Positions 30,409 to 40,052 are shown, counted from the first letter of the stretch. The stretch: DNA of 54,304 nt from Oxalobacteraceae bacterium (GCA_021151485.1 JAGKXB010000011.1:1-54304), one strand, 5' to 3'. Translations and numbers: made by a program. Notes: generated from the letters alone by a model not told the origin.

Positions 30409-33105
30409 TTATACGATTTTCTTTAGTTGATACAAAGCATCCAATGCTTCACGTGGTGTCAGTTCATCTGGATCGATTTCTTCTAGCGCTGCTAGCAGTG
30501 CATTAGCCGTATTGGTTTGGCTATGGTTGTTTTCATTCTTATCTTCATTTTGCATATCAGCCATATCACGCTGAAAGGGGGCAAATAAATCCAATTGTGG
30601 TGTTGCCTGGATGGAATGTGCTTCCAGCAAAGCCAAATGTTTACGCGCAGTGCGGATCACGGTTTGTGGTACGCCCGCTAGCTGCGCGACTTGCAAACCG
30701 TAGCTTTGCGATGCAGGGCCAGCTTGTACTGCATGTAAAAACACGATGCTTTCCTTGTGTTCAATAGCGGATAAATGCACATTGGCAGCAGTCGGATGGG
30801 TATCGGGTAGTTGTGTCAATTCAAAATAATGGGTGGCGAATAAGGTGAAACTACGGCTGTTTTCGATTAAATGTTTGGCAATCGCGAAAGCCAGTGCCAG
30901 GCCATCGAAAGTAGACGTACCACGGCCAACCTCATCCATCAACACCAGCGAATGTTCAGTGGCACCATTCAGAATGGCGGCTGATTCCGTCATTTCCACC
31001 ATAAACGTCGAACGTCCACCGGCCAAATCATCTGCCGCGCCGATACGAGTAAAAATACGGTCGATCGGCCCAATCACTGCTTCGCTGGCGGGTACATAAC
31101 TACCGATGTAAGCAAGCAGGGTAATCAGCGCAACCTGGCGCATATAGGTGGATTTACCACCCATATTTGGCCCGGTGATCAATAGCAATTTGCGTTTGCT
31201 GTCGAATTGGCAGTCATTGGCAATAAAGCGTTCAATCTGATTTTCTACCACCGGATGGCGGCCTTGTTTGATCAGAATGCCAGGTTTGGCCACCAATTGC
31301 GGTGCGCACCAGTTGTTACGCGTGGCATGTTCGGCCAAGGCCAGCAAAGTATCGAGTTGTGCTAATGCCTGCGCGATGATTTGCAAGGGTTCGATGTACG
31401 GTGCCAGATTCAATAATAATTGTTCGTACAAATATTTTTCTCGCACCAAAGCACGTTCCTGCGCTGACAGGGCTTTATCTTCAAAGGCTTTTAATTCTGG
31501 TGTGATGTAACGTTCGGCGTTTTTCAGGGTTTGGCGACGGCGGTAATTGTCCGGCACTTTATCGCTTTGCCCATTAGTGACTTCGATATAAAAGCCATGC
31601 ACTTTGTTGTATTCAACTCGCAAATTGGCAATGCCAGTACGCTCTCGTTCCCGCGTTTCTAGATCAATCAAAAATTGGCCGGCGTTCTCAGATAATCCAC
31701 GCAATTCGTCCAGTTCTGTATCAAAACCAGGTGCTATCACGCCGCCGTCGCGTACCAAAGCAGCAGGTTCAGCAGCAATCGCACGTGTCAGCCAATCCAG
31801 GCAGACAGTTGGCGTGGCTAAATTGGTATGAATAGCGTTGAGTAGCGGGGCAGCTATATCAATTTCATCATCATTAACAATGCAATGTGACAAGGCTGTA
31901 CGCAGAGTCGGTAATTGCTCCAACCCAGCACGCAAACTCGCCAAATCGCGTGGCCGTGCGGACATCAACGCAATGCGGCTGCTGATGCGTTCGATATCTG
32001 GCACCAGCCCTAAGGCCGTGGCTAATCCATGGCCGTGACTTATATCAGCTTGGATCAGTGCATCAATTGCTTGGTGACGTGCTCTCGCCGCCGCTTGATC
32101 GCGCTTGGCATGATGTAACCAGTGACGCAACATGCGCGAACCCATGGTGGTGCGGCAATGATCGAGTAGGGAAAATAGTGTCGGGGATTCTTGCCCACGT
32201 ATGGTTTCGGTCAATTCCAGATTGCGCCGGGTTGCACCATCTAAGCCGATGAATTCGTTTTCCCATTCCACGCTTAAGCTGCGCACATGCTGCAAATCCT
32301 TGCCTTGCGTCGTTTTGGCATAACGCAACAACGCACCCGCAGCGCCTATTGCTGTGCTCAATTCTTCAGCGCCAAAGCCAGTCAAACTGGCAACGGCAAG
32401 TTGTTCTTGTAGGGATTGTTGACCTTGTTGCGTATCGAAATGCCAGTCTGGAAGAAAGGAGGGTGGTGGCGTAGTTTTGGTTGGAATCAGATGAAGCTCA
32501 TCCACCATGCTTCTTGCATCCTCGGCCCATAAAACCTCAGCCGGCATGATGCGCTCGAGCTCTTGTTGCAAGCGCTTGCCGACTTGATGCAAGTCCTGCA
32601 TGTTTTTGAGTTCGACGGAGAATTCCATCAACTTCAAGGCACCGCTTGCCATGGACAGCCATGCCAGGCCGATGCTGAATGTTTTACGTTGGTTGACGAC
32701 ATGCAGCGCCAGCAAGGGTTGGTCGGATTTTTCTGGCAATAAGTTGGAATCCGTCAGTGTCCCGGGCGTCACGACACGCATGACTTTCCGCTCCACTGGC
32801 CCCTTGCTGGTCGCAGGATCACCAATCTGCTCGCAAATCGCGATCGATTCTCCCAATTTGACCAGCTTGGCTAAATACTGATCCGCCGCATGAAAAGGTA
32901 CGCCGGCCATCTTAATTGGCGTCCCATCTGAGCTACCACGTTGCGTCAGGGTGATACCTAACAAACGAGAGGCTTTTTCCGCATCCTCAAAAAATAGCTC
33001 ATAAAAATCTCCCATGCGATAAAACACGAGTGTCTGAGGGTAGTTCGCTTTGATATGCAGATATTGCTGCATCATGGGGGTATGCTTGGATTCGGATAAT
33101 GCCAT
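30409..33105 (-). CDS. mutS: DNA mismatch repair protein MutS
   Basis: 898 residues. Domain I has [11 protein letters not shown], whose Phe-x-Glu wedges at the mismatch. Connector, lever and clamp domains follow, then the ABC-type ATPase with GPNMGGKST near residue 645, [12 protein letters not shown] and ATHYFELT. The C-terminus ends with the small tetramerisation/beta-clamp region ([11 protein letters not shown]). It recognises mismatches and, with MutL, starts repair. mutL is not in the window. Confidence 0.96.
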   Translation of the reverse strand: MALSESKHTPMMQQYLHIKANYPQTLVFYRMGDFYELFFEDAEKASRLLGITLTQRGSSDGTPIKMAGVPFHAADQYLAKLVKLGESIAICEQIGDPATSKGPVERKVMRVVTPGTLTDSNLLPEKSDQPLLALHVVNQRKTFSIGLAWLSMASGALKLMEFSVELKNMQDLHQVGKRLQQELERIMPAEVLWAEDARSMVDELHLIPTKTTPPPSFLPDWHFDTQQGQQSLQEQLAVASLTGFGAEELSTAIGAAGALLRYAKTTQGKDLQHVRSLSVEWENEFIGLDGATRRNLELTETIRGQESPTLFSLLDHCRTTMGSRMLRHWLHHAKRDQAAARARHQAIDALIQADISHGHGLATALGLVPDIERISSRIALMSARPRDLASLRAGLEQLPTLRTALSHCIVNDDEIDIAAPLLNAIHTNLATPTVCLDWLTRAIAAEPAALVRDGGVIAPGFDTELDELRGLSENAGQFLIDLETRERERTGIANLRVEYNKVHGFYIEVTNGQSDKVPDNYRRRQTLKNAERYITPELKAFEDKALSAQERALVREKYLYEQLLLNLAPYIEPLQIIAQALAQLDTLLALAEHATRNNWCAPQLVAKPGILIKQGRHPVVENQIERFIANDCQFDSKRKLLLITGPNMGGKSTYMRQVALITLLAYIGSYVPASEAVIGPIDRIFTRIGAADDLAGGRSTFMVEMTESAAILNGATEHSLVLMDEVGRGTSTFDGLALAFAIAKHLIENSRSFTLFATHYFELTQLPDTHPTAANVHLSAIEHKESIVFLHAVQAGPASQSYGLQVAQLAGVPQTVIRTARKHLALLEAHSIQATPQLDLFAPFQRDMADMQNEDKNENNHSQTNTANALLAALEEIDPDELTPREALDALYQLKKIV

Positions 33106-33320
33106 AACGCGTTGTTTGATCTATGTTTTTTGTTTCGCTGATGTCCATATGGTGGGTTTGATGGATAAGCGATTTATGATTGGTAATGCGCAAAAATGAG
33201 GCGAAATTATCTCATGATTAAGCAGTAGCTACTTGTCATTTTGCGCTGCAGCATGTACAGTCACCCCCTGCTTTTTTACCCCCGATTTTTTCAATTAATC
33301 TTCATTAATCTCCAATTAAT

Positions 33321-34577
33321 ATGGCTTTATACGTTCATAAATACGGCGGCACATCGATGGGCTCGACTGAGCGCATCAAAAACGTTGCCATGCGTGTTGC
33401 CAAGTGGCATGACGCTGGTTATCAAGTTGTGGTGGTGCCATCCGCCATGTCGGGTGAAACCAATCGTTTAATCGGTCTGGCAAAAGAAATCATGGCGCAA
33501 CCTGATCCACGCGAGCTGGACATGATTGCTTCTACCGGAGAGCAAGTCTCTATCGGTCTGTTATCTATGGCGTTATTGGCGCTTGGTAAACAAGCTGTTT
33601 CTTATACCGGTTGGCAAGTGCCGATTAAGACGGATTCCGCCTTTACCAAGGCACGTATCCAATCGATTGATGACGCTAAAGTGCGGCGCGATTTGGATGC
33701 TGGAAAGATCGTCATCATTGCCGGTTTCCAAGGCGTAGATGACAACGGCAACATTGCTACTTTGGGTCGTGGTGGTTCTGATACTTCCGCTGTCGCAGTA
33801 GCCGCAGCCTTAAAAGCACAAGAATGTCTAATTTATACCGATGTCGATGGCGTCTATACCACCGATCCTAGAGTCGTCTCAGAAGCGCGCCGTTTAAAAA
33901 CCGTGACGTTTGAAGAAATGCTGGAAATGGCATCGCTCGGTTCAAAAGTATTGCAAATTCGCTCGGTTGAATTCGCCGGTAACTATCGCGTACCCACCCG
34001 CGTCTTATCGTCATTGACTGACCCATTGATTGCGCTGGAAGAAGAAAAAAATTCTGGCACCCTGATTTCGTTTGAGGAAGATACACACATGGAACAAGCT
34101 GTTATTTCTGGTATCGCATTTAACCGCGATGAAGCAAAAATCACTGTATTAGGCGTGCCAGACAAACCAGGCATTGCTTATCAAATTCTCGGCCCAGTTG
34201 CGGATGCCAATATCGAAGTCGATATGATTATCCAGAATCAATCGGTAGAAGGAAAAACAGACTTTACTTTTACCGTACCACGCGGTGAATACGCCAAATC
34301 CATGGATGTATTAGACCAACACGTCAAAGCACACATTGGCGCTGGCAGCATTAGCGGTGATACCAAAGTATCCAAAGTATCCGTAGTCGGCGTCGGCATG
34401 CGCAGCCACGTCGGTATCGCGTCCAAAATGTTCCGCACCTTGTCGGAAGAGGGCATCAACATCTTGATGATTTCTACTTCTGAAATCAAAATTTCCGTTT
34501 TGATTGATGAAAAATACATGGAATTAGCCGTACGCGCTTTGCACAAAGCATTTGGTCTCGAAAATAGCGAGCAATAA
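33321..34577 (+). CDS. lysC: Aspartate kinase
   Basis: 418 residues, MALYVHKYGGTSMGSTERIKN. It phosphorylates aspartate, the first step to lysine, threonine, methionine and diaminopimelate. The kinase domain shows KYGGTSMGS, LGRGGSDTSAVA and YTDVDGVYTTDPR; two ACT domains fill residues 260-418 (ITVLGVPDKPGIAYQIL; VSVVGVGMRSHVGIA), so it is feedback-regulated. The 215 nt upstream hold no gene. The tRNA-Ser and tRNA-Arg genes follow. Confidence 0.95.
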   Translation: MALYVHKYGGTSMGSTERIKNVAMRVAKWHDAGYQVVVVPSAMSGETNRLIGLAKEIMAQPDPRELDMIASTGEQVSIGLLSMALLALGKQAVSYTGWQVPIKTDSAFTKARIQSIDDAKVRRDLDAGKIVIIAGFQGVDDNGNIATLGRGGSDTSAVAVAAALKAQECLIYTDVDGVYTTDPRVVSEARRLKTVTFEEMLEMASLGSKVLQIRSVEFAGNYRVPTRVLSSLTDPLIALEEEKNSGTLISFEEDTHMEQAVISGIAFNRDEAKITVLGVPDKPGIAYQILGPVADANIEVDMIIQNQSVEGKTDFTFTVPRGEYAKSMDVLDQHVKAHIGAGSISGDTKVSKVSVVGVGMRSHVGIASKMFRTLSEEGINILMISTSEIKISVLIDEKYMELAVRALHKAFGLENSEQ

Positions 34578-34666
34578 GATTGACCAAGTGATTGCGAGCA
34601 GTTATTATCTCGTTCTTCGCTGAATTCGTTGTATTAATAACGAGTGCAGCATAGTGGTAAAAGCGT

Positions 34667-34760
34667 GGAGACGTGGCCGAGAGGTCGAAGGCACTCCCCT
34701 GCTAAGGGAGCATACGGGCTTAAACCTGTATCAAGGGTTCGAATCCCTTCGTCTCCGCCA
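34667..34760 (+). tRNA. tRNA-Ser(GCT)
   Basis: 94 nt with encoded CCA. Acceptor GGAGACG/CGTCTCC, anticodon GCT at 34701-34703 in the loop CTGCTAA, a long variable arm typical of class II tRNA, T-loop TTCGAAT. Confidence 0.95.
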
Positions 34761-34823
34761 GAGTTTGTGAAGTAAATGTAATAAAAATGCAGTTTTGGCT
34801 TTTATTATCAAGCTTTTCTGTGT

Positions 34824-34829
34824 TATAAT
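34824..34829 (+). promoter_or_regulatory. -10 box of tRNA-Arg
   Basis: TATAAT ends 11 nt before the tRNA 5' end. A weak -35 (TTTATT, 34801-34806) sits 17 nt upstream. Confidence 0.6.
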
Positions 34830-34840
34830 TTTAGGCTTTC

Positions 34841-34917
34841 GCGGCTGTAGCTCAGCTGGATAGAGTACTTGGCTACGAACCAAGGGGTCGTGGGTTCGAT
34901 TCCTGCCAGCCGCACCA
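34841..34917 (+). tRNA. tRNA-Arg(ACG), integration target of the island
   Basis: 77 nt, acceptor GCGGCTG/CAGCCGC, anticodon ACG at 34875-34877 in the loop CTACGAA, T-loop TTCGATT, encoded CCA. Its 3' part is repeated at 48934-48985. The 3' half present here was probably delivered by the element, restoring the gene. Confidence 0.95.
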
Positions 34918-34919
34918 AA
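34890..34919 (+). other. attL core (3' end of tRNA-Arg)
   Basis: 30 nt from GTGGGTTCGATT to CCAAA, identical to 48958-48987. A C/A mismatch just before the core (34889 vs 48957) and a 2-nt indel just after it limit the crossover to this stretch. Confidence 0.85.
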
Positions 34920-34925
34920 TAAATC

Positions 34926-34959
34926 AAAGGGTTATAGATTTCGGTCTATAACCCTTTTT
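34926..34959 (+). terminator. tRNA-Arg terminator, left copy
   Basis: AAAGGGTTATAGA pairs with TCTATAACCCTTT around TTTCGG, then Ts. Duplicated exactly at 48992-49025 as part of the long att repeat. Confidence 0.92.
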
Positions 34960-34980
34960 GGTTTTTATACTGCACATATC

Positions 34981-35006
34981 AAATCACCCCCACAATCACC
35001 CCCACA
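34981..35006. repeat. 26-bp island-end repeat, left copy
   Basis: Two tandem copies of AATCACCCCCAC with one base at each side; identical to 48775-48800 and in the same orientation. A third partial copy (AATCACCCCCC) starts at 35021. Candidate integrase arm or excisionase sites. Confidence 0.8.
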
Positions 35007-35048
35007 GTTTTAAATGCTGTAATCACCCCCCGTTTTTGCGAAACAGAT

Positions 35049-35657
35049 TCAAGTCTCGATCTTGATACCAAGCCGTCGCATGGCTCCGGCCAGCGATTTA
35101 TTGACGAGAATATTATGTTGCGCCGATAGTCGCCAAAAGGTTTGCCAGCGCATCCCCTTAGGCTTATCGCCTGCACCGTTAAGTATGCCCGGTACCCAGC
35201 CCAGCCGCTCCCGGATTTTATCTGCCTGACGTGCTGCCCGGTCATTGTCGGTTTCGCGTTGGGAAGGGTATGCCAGTCGGTAACAGTGCCGACAGGCGAA
35301 GATGCCGCCGCCGTAGAGAATTGCCACGCGGCGTCCGCATCCGACTGCCGGACAGAGGAACCATGCTCGCTGCCCGCCATAGGTGCAGACTGTCCAATCC
35401 AACCGTACGGAATATTCCTCATCTTTCCAGTCCTTGCCGCCGTTACGATGCCGATAATTCAGAATCACACGGTTGGTTTCCATTCGCACTTGAATAGATG
35501 CCACAATTTCACCCTGTCTAGTCCATTGCCAACCAAAGCTCCGGTCTGGCGTCAGAAAACCGTCGCGTTGCCAGCATCGCACGTCAAGCCGTCGATAATC
35601 GTCGGTGCAATCCGCCGCATCGTTACGGTAACGCCGTCCACTACCCATTCCACCCAT
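35049..35657 (-). CDS. Hypothetical island protein with CxxC-type zinc-ribbon motif
   Basis: 202 residues, MGGMGSGRRYRNDA. A Trp-rich beta-like N-terminal half (FGWQWTRQG, VRLDWTVC) leads to FLCPAVGCGRRVAILY and FACRHCYRLAYPSQRE, a four-cysteine zinc-ribbon pattern around residues 119-142, followed by a helical, basic C-terminus. I recognise this as a recurrent uncharacterised family of phage-like islands; no function can be named. It is the last gene before attL and is separated from the next gene by 144 nt with a hairpin. A 147-aa frame overlapping it on the same strand is a shadow. Confidence 0.65.
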   Translation of the reverse strand: MGGMGSGRRYRNDAADCTDDYRRLDVRCWQRDGFLTPDRSFGWQWTRQGEIVASIQVRMETNRVILNYRHRNGGKDWKDEEYSVRLDWTVCTYGGQRAWFLCPAVGCGRRVAILYGGGIFACRHCYRLAYPSQRETDNDRAARQADKIRERLGWVPGILNGAGDKPKGMRWQTFWRLSAQHNILVNKSLAGAMRRLGIKIET

Positions 35658-35730
35658 TATTCGCTCTCGATTCTTCCGAAATCATTAAACTATTTTGCCT
35701 CATATTCACGCCAAAAAATCCGACAAATTC

Positions 35731-35761
35731 GCTGAAACCCACATGCCGACTACGTTTCAGC
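35731..35761. other. Inverted repeat in the gap between two island genes
   Basis: GCTGAAAC (35731-35738) and GTTTCAGC (35754-35761) are exact inverses with a 15-nt spacer. It may be a terminator for the gene at 35802-36614 (no T-run) or an operator for the gene at 35049-35657. Confidence 0.45.
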
Positions 35762-35801
35762 CTATTTCATTGGTCTCGTATTCCATGCTGTTTCGATACC
35801 A

Positions 35802-36614
35802 TCATTGTTTGCCGCGAAGCTCTTTTAGCTTCACCAGCATGGATAAAGTGCGCTCAAACTTGCGGTCAAGGTGTGTTTCATAGCGCGTTAGCTTTTCCAG
35901 TCGATGCACTTGCAGCCCTTCGCCCAAGGTTTGCGCCTTGATCGCCTCATGATGGCGGGCTTCTTTTTCCGTAGTGATGCAGATTGGTTCCAGATGTTTG
36001 CGGATAAACTCGGCCAACCCTTCGGCGGTTGCCGAGTATTCCTCATCCTCGACATACTTTTGCCACCAGTCGCGGGAATCGGGCAAGAGTGCGCGCAAGG
36101 CTTTGTCATAAGCATTAGCGCCACCGCGTCGCAGAATCGCCGCCGCCTTGTTTGTCGTGTCCAGATCGTGCCGCGCATCGCGTTGACGTTCGGCGATTTC
36201 TTCCGGCGTCATGCCCACCAAATCTCGCAGGTCGGTGCCCTTGCCGGATAGTCCAAGCTCAAACGGTGCAGCCGCTGGTATAACGCCTTCGGCATTGCGC
36301 GCCACTCCTTTCAACCCCTGATTGATGGCCGCCCCCTCGGCTTGCAATACCCGCTGCTTGCGCCAGATGATGCCAGCCAGTTCCTCGACCAAGTGCGCTT
36401 CGGTCGCTCCCGTTGGTTGATGTTCTTCCATTAGTGCGGACAGCAAGACGCGGTACTCGTCTACATCCTCATGCGCAAGCACGGTGTAACGACTCAAGAT
36501 GCCGTGCTGTATGGCGTTGAATCGCACGGCTTCATAGTTGCTCGTCGCCGCCTGTGTGGCTACATCGTTTTCCGGAAAGGGAATCACGGCAGAATCATTT
36601 ATAAGTGTTTGCAT
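35802..36614 (-). CDS. Hypothetical island protein
   Basis: 270 residues, largely helical and charged. RFNAIQHGILSRYTVL near residue 31 resembles the N-A-x-x-H-G-L/I motif found near the N-terminus of many short uncharacterised phage/island proteins. EELAGIIWRKQRVLQAE follows, and the C-terminus is coiled-coil-like (HRLEKLTRYETHLDRKFERTLSMLVKLKEL). No catalytic motif. Its start overlaps the end of the upstream gene by 20 nt, so it belongs to the replication operon, but a role in replication is only guilt by association. Confidence 0.65.
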   Translation of the reverse strand: MQTLINDSAVIPFPENDVATQAATSNYEAVRFNAIQHGILSRYTVLAHEDVDEYRVLLSALMEEHQPTGATEAHLVEELAGIIWRKQRVLQAEGAAINQGLKGVARNAEGVIPAAAPFELGLSGKGTDLRDLVGMTPEEIAERQRDARHDLDTTNKAAAILRRGGANAYDKALRALLPDSRDWWQKYVEDEEYSATAEGLAEFIRKHLEPICITTEKEARHHEAIKAQTLGEGLQVHRLEKLTRYETHLDRKFERTLSMLVKLKELRGKQ

Positions 36615-37206
36615 AGCTGTTTCCTTTTTGACTTTGAATTAGTCCCGGCCAGCGTTCGCGGCCCGGTCGTTGGTCTGGGTCGGTCGCCTTTGGCATATAA
36701 CCCACACATCGTTGAAGAAGATCGCGTATCGGCTCATAGATACGGCTCGCGTTGATTTCACCACGCCGGGCAGCAAGACATAACCCGCGCTCAGTCAGGT
36801 TCGCGCATTGATCGCAACGTCGTCGGTCATTATCAAAGGCAAGCGGACGCGGTACTTCTTCAGCCCACCGAAGTAAAATTTTCCGTTCATTCAAATCAGC
36901 GTGGCATTTATCCAGCACATCGGCAATGGTTGCCTGGTCGGATTCTTCGATATGCGCTAGCCATGCGCGGATTGTGGCTTCTTCTTCCGGCGTCATGGAA
37001 ATGGCTGCTTCCTTTACGGCCTTGATTTCTCGGAAAGTCGCCGACTGCTCACTGCCATTACTGCCGATAGAATCACCCGAATTTTCTGATTCATCAGGAT
37101 TGAGCACTGCCATTACTGCCGTTATATCTCTTTCGTCACTATTGGCAGTAACCCGGTCAGCGCCTCTCGAAATTTCAAGCTTTGCCCGTTCAAGCCAGTT
37201 CGTCAT
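36595..37206 (-). CDS. Hypothetical island protein with cysteine cluster
   Basis: 203 residues, MTNWLERAKLEISR. The N-terminal half is acidic and Ser-rich (linker-like), with SMTPEEEATIRAWLAHIEE in the middle. The C-terminal part RRRCDQCANLTERGLCLAARRGEI and LQRCVGYMPK carries four cysteines that could bind zinc. It overlaps the TOPRIM-DUF3987 gene by 4 nt and the next gene by 20 nt. Similar proteins regularly follow DUF3987 proteins in islands; function unknown. Confidence 0.65.
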   Translation of the reverse strand: MTNWLERAKLEISRGADRVTANSDERDITAVMAVLNPDESENSGDSIGSNGSEQSATFREIKAVKEAAISMTPEEEATIRAWLAHIEESDQATIADVLDKCHADLNERKILLRWAEEVPRPLAFDNDRRRCDQCANLTERGLCLAARRGEINASRIYEPIRDLLQRCVGYMPKATDPDQRPGRERWPGLIQSQKGNSYANTYK

Positions 37207-39434
37207 GATCGTATCTCCGGCTTGCTCGTTTTTGCGCTAATTGGATTGATGAAGTAGCGCCAGGTGCGTCGCCCGGTTCCAGGCCCAGCGCCACCCACTT
37301 CTTCCGACCGCAACCAATCTTCATCTTCCAGCCAGTCAAGCGCCGCTTGCACTGCCTCATCGGTTGTCAGATAACGCCACTGATTGCGCCGCACATCCCG
37401 CGCCGTGAAGCCATCCGACAGCTTGCTTTGCCGTACCTTGTCGGCCAAAGCTTGCGCCGCCCGTAAGCCGTCATCGGTCAGCAAGCCATAGCAGCGTCGC
37501 GCATGGGCTTCCAGATATTCGCACCATGCCGCTGCCCGCATTGCCGATTCAGCCGTTACAGGTCCGCGCTGTCCGGTCGCCATGCAATCCACAAGATGCA
37601 GGATCAAAGCCAGCGCCGGAAACAACTTGTCGAATTTCGATAAATGTTGCGCGATGATTGGATGGTCTTCGGCAGGCAGTCGTACTCGGTGCAGATCGCC
37701 AGACCATTCGATGAAAATTTCTTGTGCTGCTGCGTCAAAACTGAAATGCGGGAACTTGGCGAAGTCGTCGGCGGGAGCCGCGCCCCAATCAACCGGGTCG
37801 AAATTGGCCAGCGCATCGAACACACCAAAAGCCAGGTCGCGGGCATCCTTCGCCGGAATACGGTCGCGCCATTCCCACGCCAGATGGTCTGGATACACCA
37901 ACAATTGAAAGCGTTGCAGCATTCCATCATTCGCCAGTGTATTCGTCGCTTGCTCAAGATAGCCCGTCAGCTTATCCGGTTGAATGCCGCCGAAGATTGA
38001 TACGCACAGATTCGGAATGAAGATCGAACCGCGCCCGATACGGTCCGTGTCGAAACTGGCGTTACCGTTCCATGCTTCCAAGTAGAAGGCCCGTTCGCCT
38101 TCTCGGCCTTCTCGATCCCATGACGCAATCAAGCCGACCAGTTCATCCCGCATGACAAGCAATCCGGCAGGATTTTCCAGCAGCAGTTCGCCAAGCTTCT
38201 CGACGGTCGTATCGTTGGATTTGTAACGTCGCAGGATCGGTGCTTTTTGCATCTGTTGACGATGGCCTTGCAATTCCTTGGCGATGCTGTCCAGGTCGCC
38301 TTTCTTGGCATCCTTCGCCGCCGCCTTGATGCGCGATTCGATGGCTTCTTTCTTCGCCTCGAATACGGTTTTGTCGGCCTCGAAGGCTTCCACATCTGCT
38401 TGATACGCTTCCATCGCTTGCGCAATCAGACGGTCAAGCGGTTTCAGCGCTGCGCCGATAGCGGGGGACTTCTTTGCTGATGGCAAACCCACGATGCCGC
38501 CCCACAGATTCGGCACGATCATCCACGAATCACGAGCTTTCGGTTTGATCGTGCAGCGTGCCCCGATGATCGCGCCCAGCTCGACCAACGCCCCCGCCGC
38601 GATGAAATCTGGCGGGCAGGGCATACGGTCAGCTTCGTCCATAATCCATGCGCGTAAGGCTTCGGGCAGCAGCGTTTCCGGGTCGAATGCTGGGACAGGA
38701 TGCAACGCCGCTTGAATGGGTTTAGGCTCTGGCCAATCACGGTTTTTATAATTTCTCGCTGGCGTGCTTTTCTTTTCAGGCAAGGCAAATGATTTGCTCT
38801 CTATCACTGCGCCACATGATGACGATTGTGGCTGCTTGATGGTGGGCAGTGCGTGAATGTCTGCCACCGTGGCATTTTGGTTTGCTGCCATCCATTCCAC
38901 TGCATCGCCTTTGTGGGGTAAGTTCATCGTCGCCACATCCACCAGCCGCACCGTACAACCCAGCGCCAGCAGTACGTCTTCCACTGCATCCGCATAGCGC
39001 TGACCGGCTTCGTCATTGTCGGGCCAGATAATCACGTTGCGCCCGGCCAGTGGTTGCCAGTCAGTTTTTCCGGCAGAATCCGCCGCGCCGCTGGTCGTCG
39101 CCAGCGCACCGATTTTTGCCAGTGCATCAGCACACCATTCACCTTCCACCACGATGACCGGATCAAGTGGGTGGGTTGCCAAATCATGCAAGCGGTAAAG
39201 CGGTTTGCCGTTCTGATATTCTGGCTCCCCCAGCGTATATCCTTCGCCGTTTGTCTTCATCGGTCGAATCCACTTGTCCCCATTGTCTGGATTCTTCATG
39301 CGGATGCGCCAGTGCAGTGGCTTACCGTCAGGGTCGGTGTATTCGTGCAGGGCTTGCGGTTTGAAGCCGTCGCGCATCGCACTTGTCGCTAACCGCCGGG
39401 CTGCATCCTTGGGTGTCTCATTAGCTTGCATCAT
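37203..39434 (-). CDS. TOPRIM-DUF3987 primase/helicase-like replication protein
   Basis: Start at ATG 39434, whose GGAGG lies 7 nt upstream and which overlaps the CHC2 gene stop (ATGA); 743 residues. Residues about 90-190 are a TOPRIM domain (VIVVEGEWCADALA, then IIWPDNDEAGQRYADA, the Glu and DxD metal site). Residues about 250-700 are DUF3987, a RecA-like fold with degenerate P-loop GLPSAKKSPAIG and LVMRDELVGLIASWD as Walker B. A charged coiled-coil insert (about 345-400) splits the ATPase. With the CHC2 protein it should prime and unwind the element's own DNA. Confidence 0.85.
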   Translation of the reverse strand: MMQANETPKDAARRLATSAMRDGFKPQALHEYTDPDGKPLHWRIRMKNPDNGDKWIRPMKTNGEGYTLGEPEYQNGKPLYRLHDLATHPLDPVIVVEGEWCADALAKIGALATTSGAADSAGKTDWQPLAGRNVIIWPDNDEAGQRYADAVEDVLLALGCTVRLVDVATMNLPHKGDAVEWMAANQNATVADIHALPTIKQPQSSSCGAVIESKSFALPEKKSTPARNYKNRDWPEPKPIQAALHPVPAFDPETLLPEALRAWIMDEADRMPCPPDFIAAGALVELGAIIGARCTIKPKARDSWMIVPNLWGGIVGLPSAKKSPAIGAALKPLDRLIAQAMEAYQADVEAFEADKTVFEAKKEAIESRIKAAAKDAKKGDLDSIAKELQGHRQQMQKAPILRRYKSNDTTVEKLGELLLENPAGLLVMRDELVGLIASWDREGREGERAFYLEAWNGNASFDTDRIGRGSIFIPNLCVSIFGGIQPDKLTGYLEQATNTLANDGMLQRFQLLVYPDHLAWEWRDRIPAKDARDLAFGVFDALANFDPVDWGAAPADDFAKFPHFSFDAAAQEIFIEWSGDLHRVRLPAEDHPIIAQHLSKFDKLFPALALILHLVDCMATGQRGPVTAESAMRAAAWCEYLEAHARRCYGLLTDDGLRAAQALADKVRQSKLSDGFTARDVRRNQWRYLTTDEAVQAALDWLEDEDWLRSEEVGGAGPGTGRRTWRYFINPISAKTSKPEIRS

Positions 39435-39745
39435 CGCGTTGCCTCCCATGCACCCAGCGCACGCGCCGCATCGATGAAGCGCAATCCATATCTCTGCATG
39501 TGAAATGCCAGCACGTCACCACCATGTACGCCACATACCATGCAGCGAAAGCCTCCAGTATCCAGTCGCACCCGCAGGCTTGGTTTGGTGTCTTTGTGAA
39601 AAGGACAGACAGCGGATTTCCATTCGCCGCCGCCGATCAATTTCAATCCCTGCGCATCGTAATATTCGGCAGGATTAGGCAAGCAGTAGCGCTTGAAAGC
39701 GAAGGCAGGCCGATTGTGTCCCCGCGTGGGGTTCGCGTTTCTCAT
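39431..39745 (-). CDS. CHC2-type zinc-finger primase subunit
   Basis: 104 residues. Zinc finger AVCPFHKDTKPSLRV with FRCMVCGVHGGDVLAF is the CHC2 finger of DnaG-type primases (Cys-His-Cys-Cys), here as a separate small protein. It recognises the template start site, while TOPRIM is on the next gene, coupled by a 4-nt overlap. It starts 10 nt after alpA. Confidence 0.87.
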   Translation of the reverse strand: MRNANPTRGHNRPAFAFKRYCLPNPAEYYDAQGLKLIGGGEWKSAVCPFHKDTKPSLRVRLDTGGFRCMVCGVHGGDVLAFHMQRYGLRFIDAARALGAWEATR

Positions 39746-39755
39746 CGTCTGCTCC

Positions 39756-39998
39756 TTACGCCACAGCCTTGCGGGCTGCTTCCAGTTTTATTACCAGGGC
39801 GCGGATTTCATCGTCAGTTTTTCCGGCGATGCGGGCCGCGTTCATGGCTGTTACTTCACTGTTAGGCCAACCCACCATCCGAACACCAAGGTTCACAGGC
39901 TTGGGCCAAAGCCCTTGCGCAATACGGAGATAGATTGTGGAGCGGGAATAGCCCGATTCAAATTTGACGGCAGGAAGCCGAAGGATGGTTTGCAGCAT
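39756..39998 (-). CDS. AlpA-family regulator/excisionase-like protein
   Basis: 80 residues. MerR-like winged helix LPAVKFESGYSRSTIYLRIAQGLWPKPVNLG followed by VGWPNSEVTAM is the AlpA (PF05930) pattern; the C-terminal extension is helical. AlpA proteins activate integrase or act as excisionase in P4-like elements. GAGG lies 7 nt before the ATG, but the ATG itself lies in the 3' arm of a 12-bp hairpin (39990-40035), suggesting translational or operator control. First gene of the replication operon. Confidence 0.85.
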   Translation of the reverse strand: MLQTILRLPAVKFESGYSRSTIYLRIAQGLWPKPVNLGVRMVGWPNSEVTAMNAARIAGKTDDEIRALVIKLEAARKAVA

Positions 39999-40035
39999 GT
40001 TTGCACCTCATTGTGCGTTGTTGAACATGCTGCAA
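39990..40035 (-). promoter_or_regulatory. 12-bp inverted repeat enclosing the alpA start codon
   Basis: TTGCAGCATGTT (39990-40001) and AACATGCTGCAA (40024-40035) are exact inverses. In alpA mRNA the 3' arm contains AUG and the 22-nt loop contains the Shine-Dalgarno GAGG, itself partly in a small GCAC/GUGC stem. On DNA it is also a dyad that AlpA could bind. Confidence 0.75.
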
Positions 40036-40052
40036 TTTGAAAGTAGCTAGGG

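Noticed and set aside
34979..35422. 147-aa minus-strand frame overlapping the 202-aa gene
   Set aside because: Different frame of the same DNA, begins inside the gene and has no recognisable content.
35142..35735. 197-aa plus-strand frame opposite the 202-aa island gene
   Set aside because: Antisense shadow in GC-richer DNA; the minus-strand product has the cysteine motif and fits the operon direction.
37700..38000. Frameshifted or split DUF3987 gene, suggested by other open frames there
   Set aside because: The minus-strand frame 37203-39434 is uninterrupted and contains all motifs; the others are shadows.
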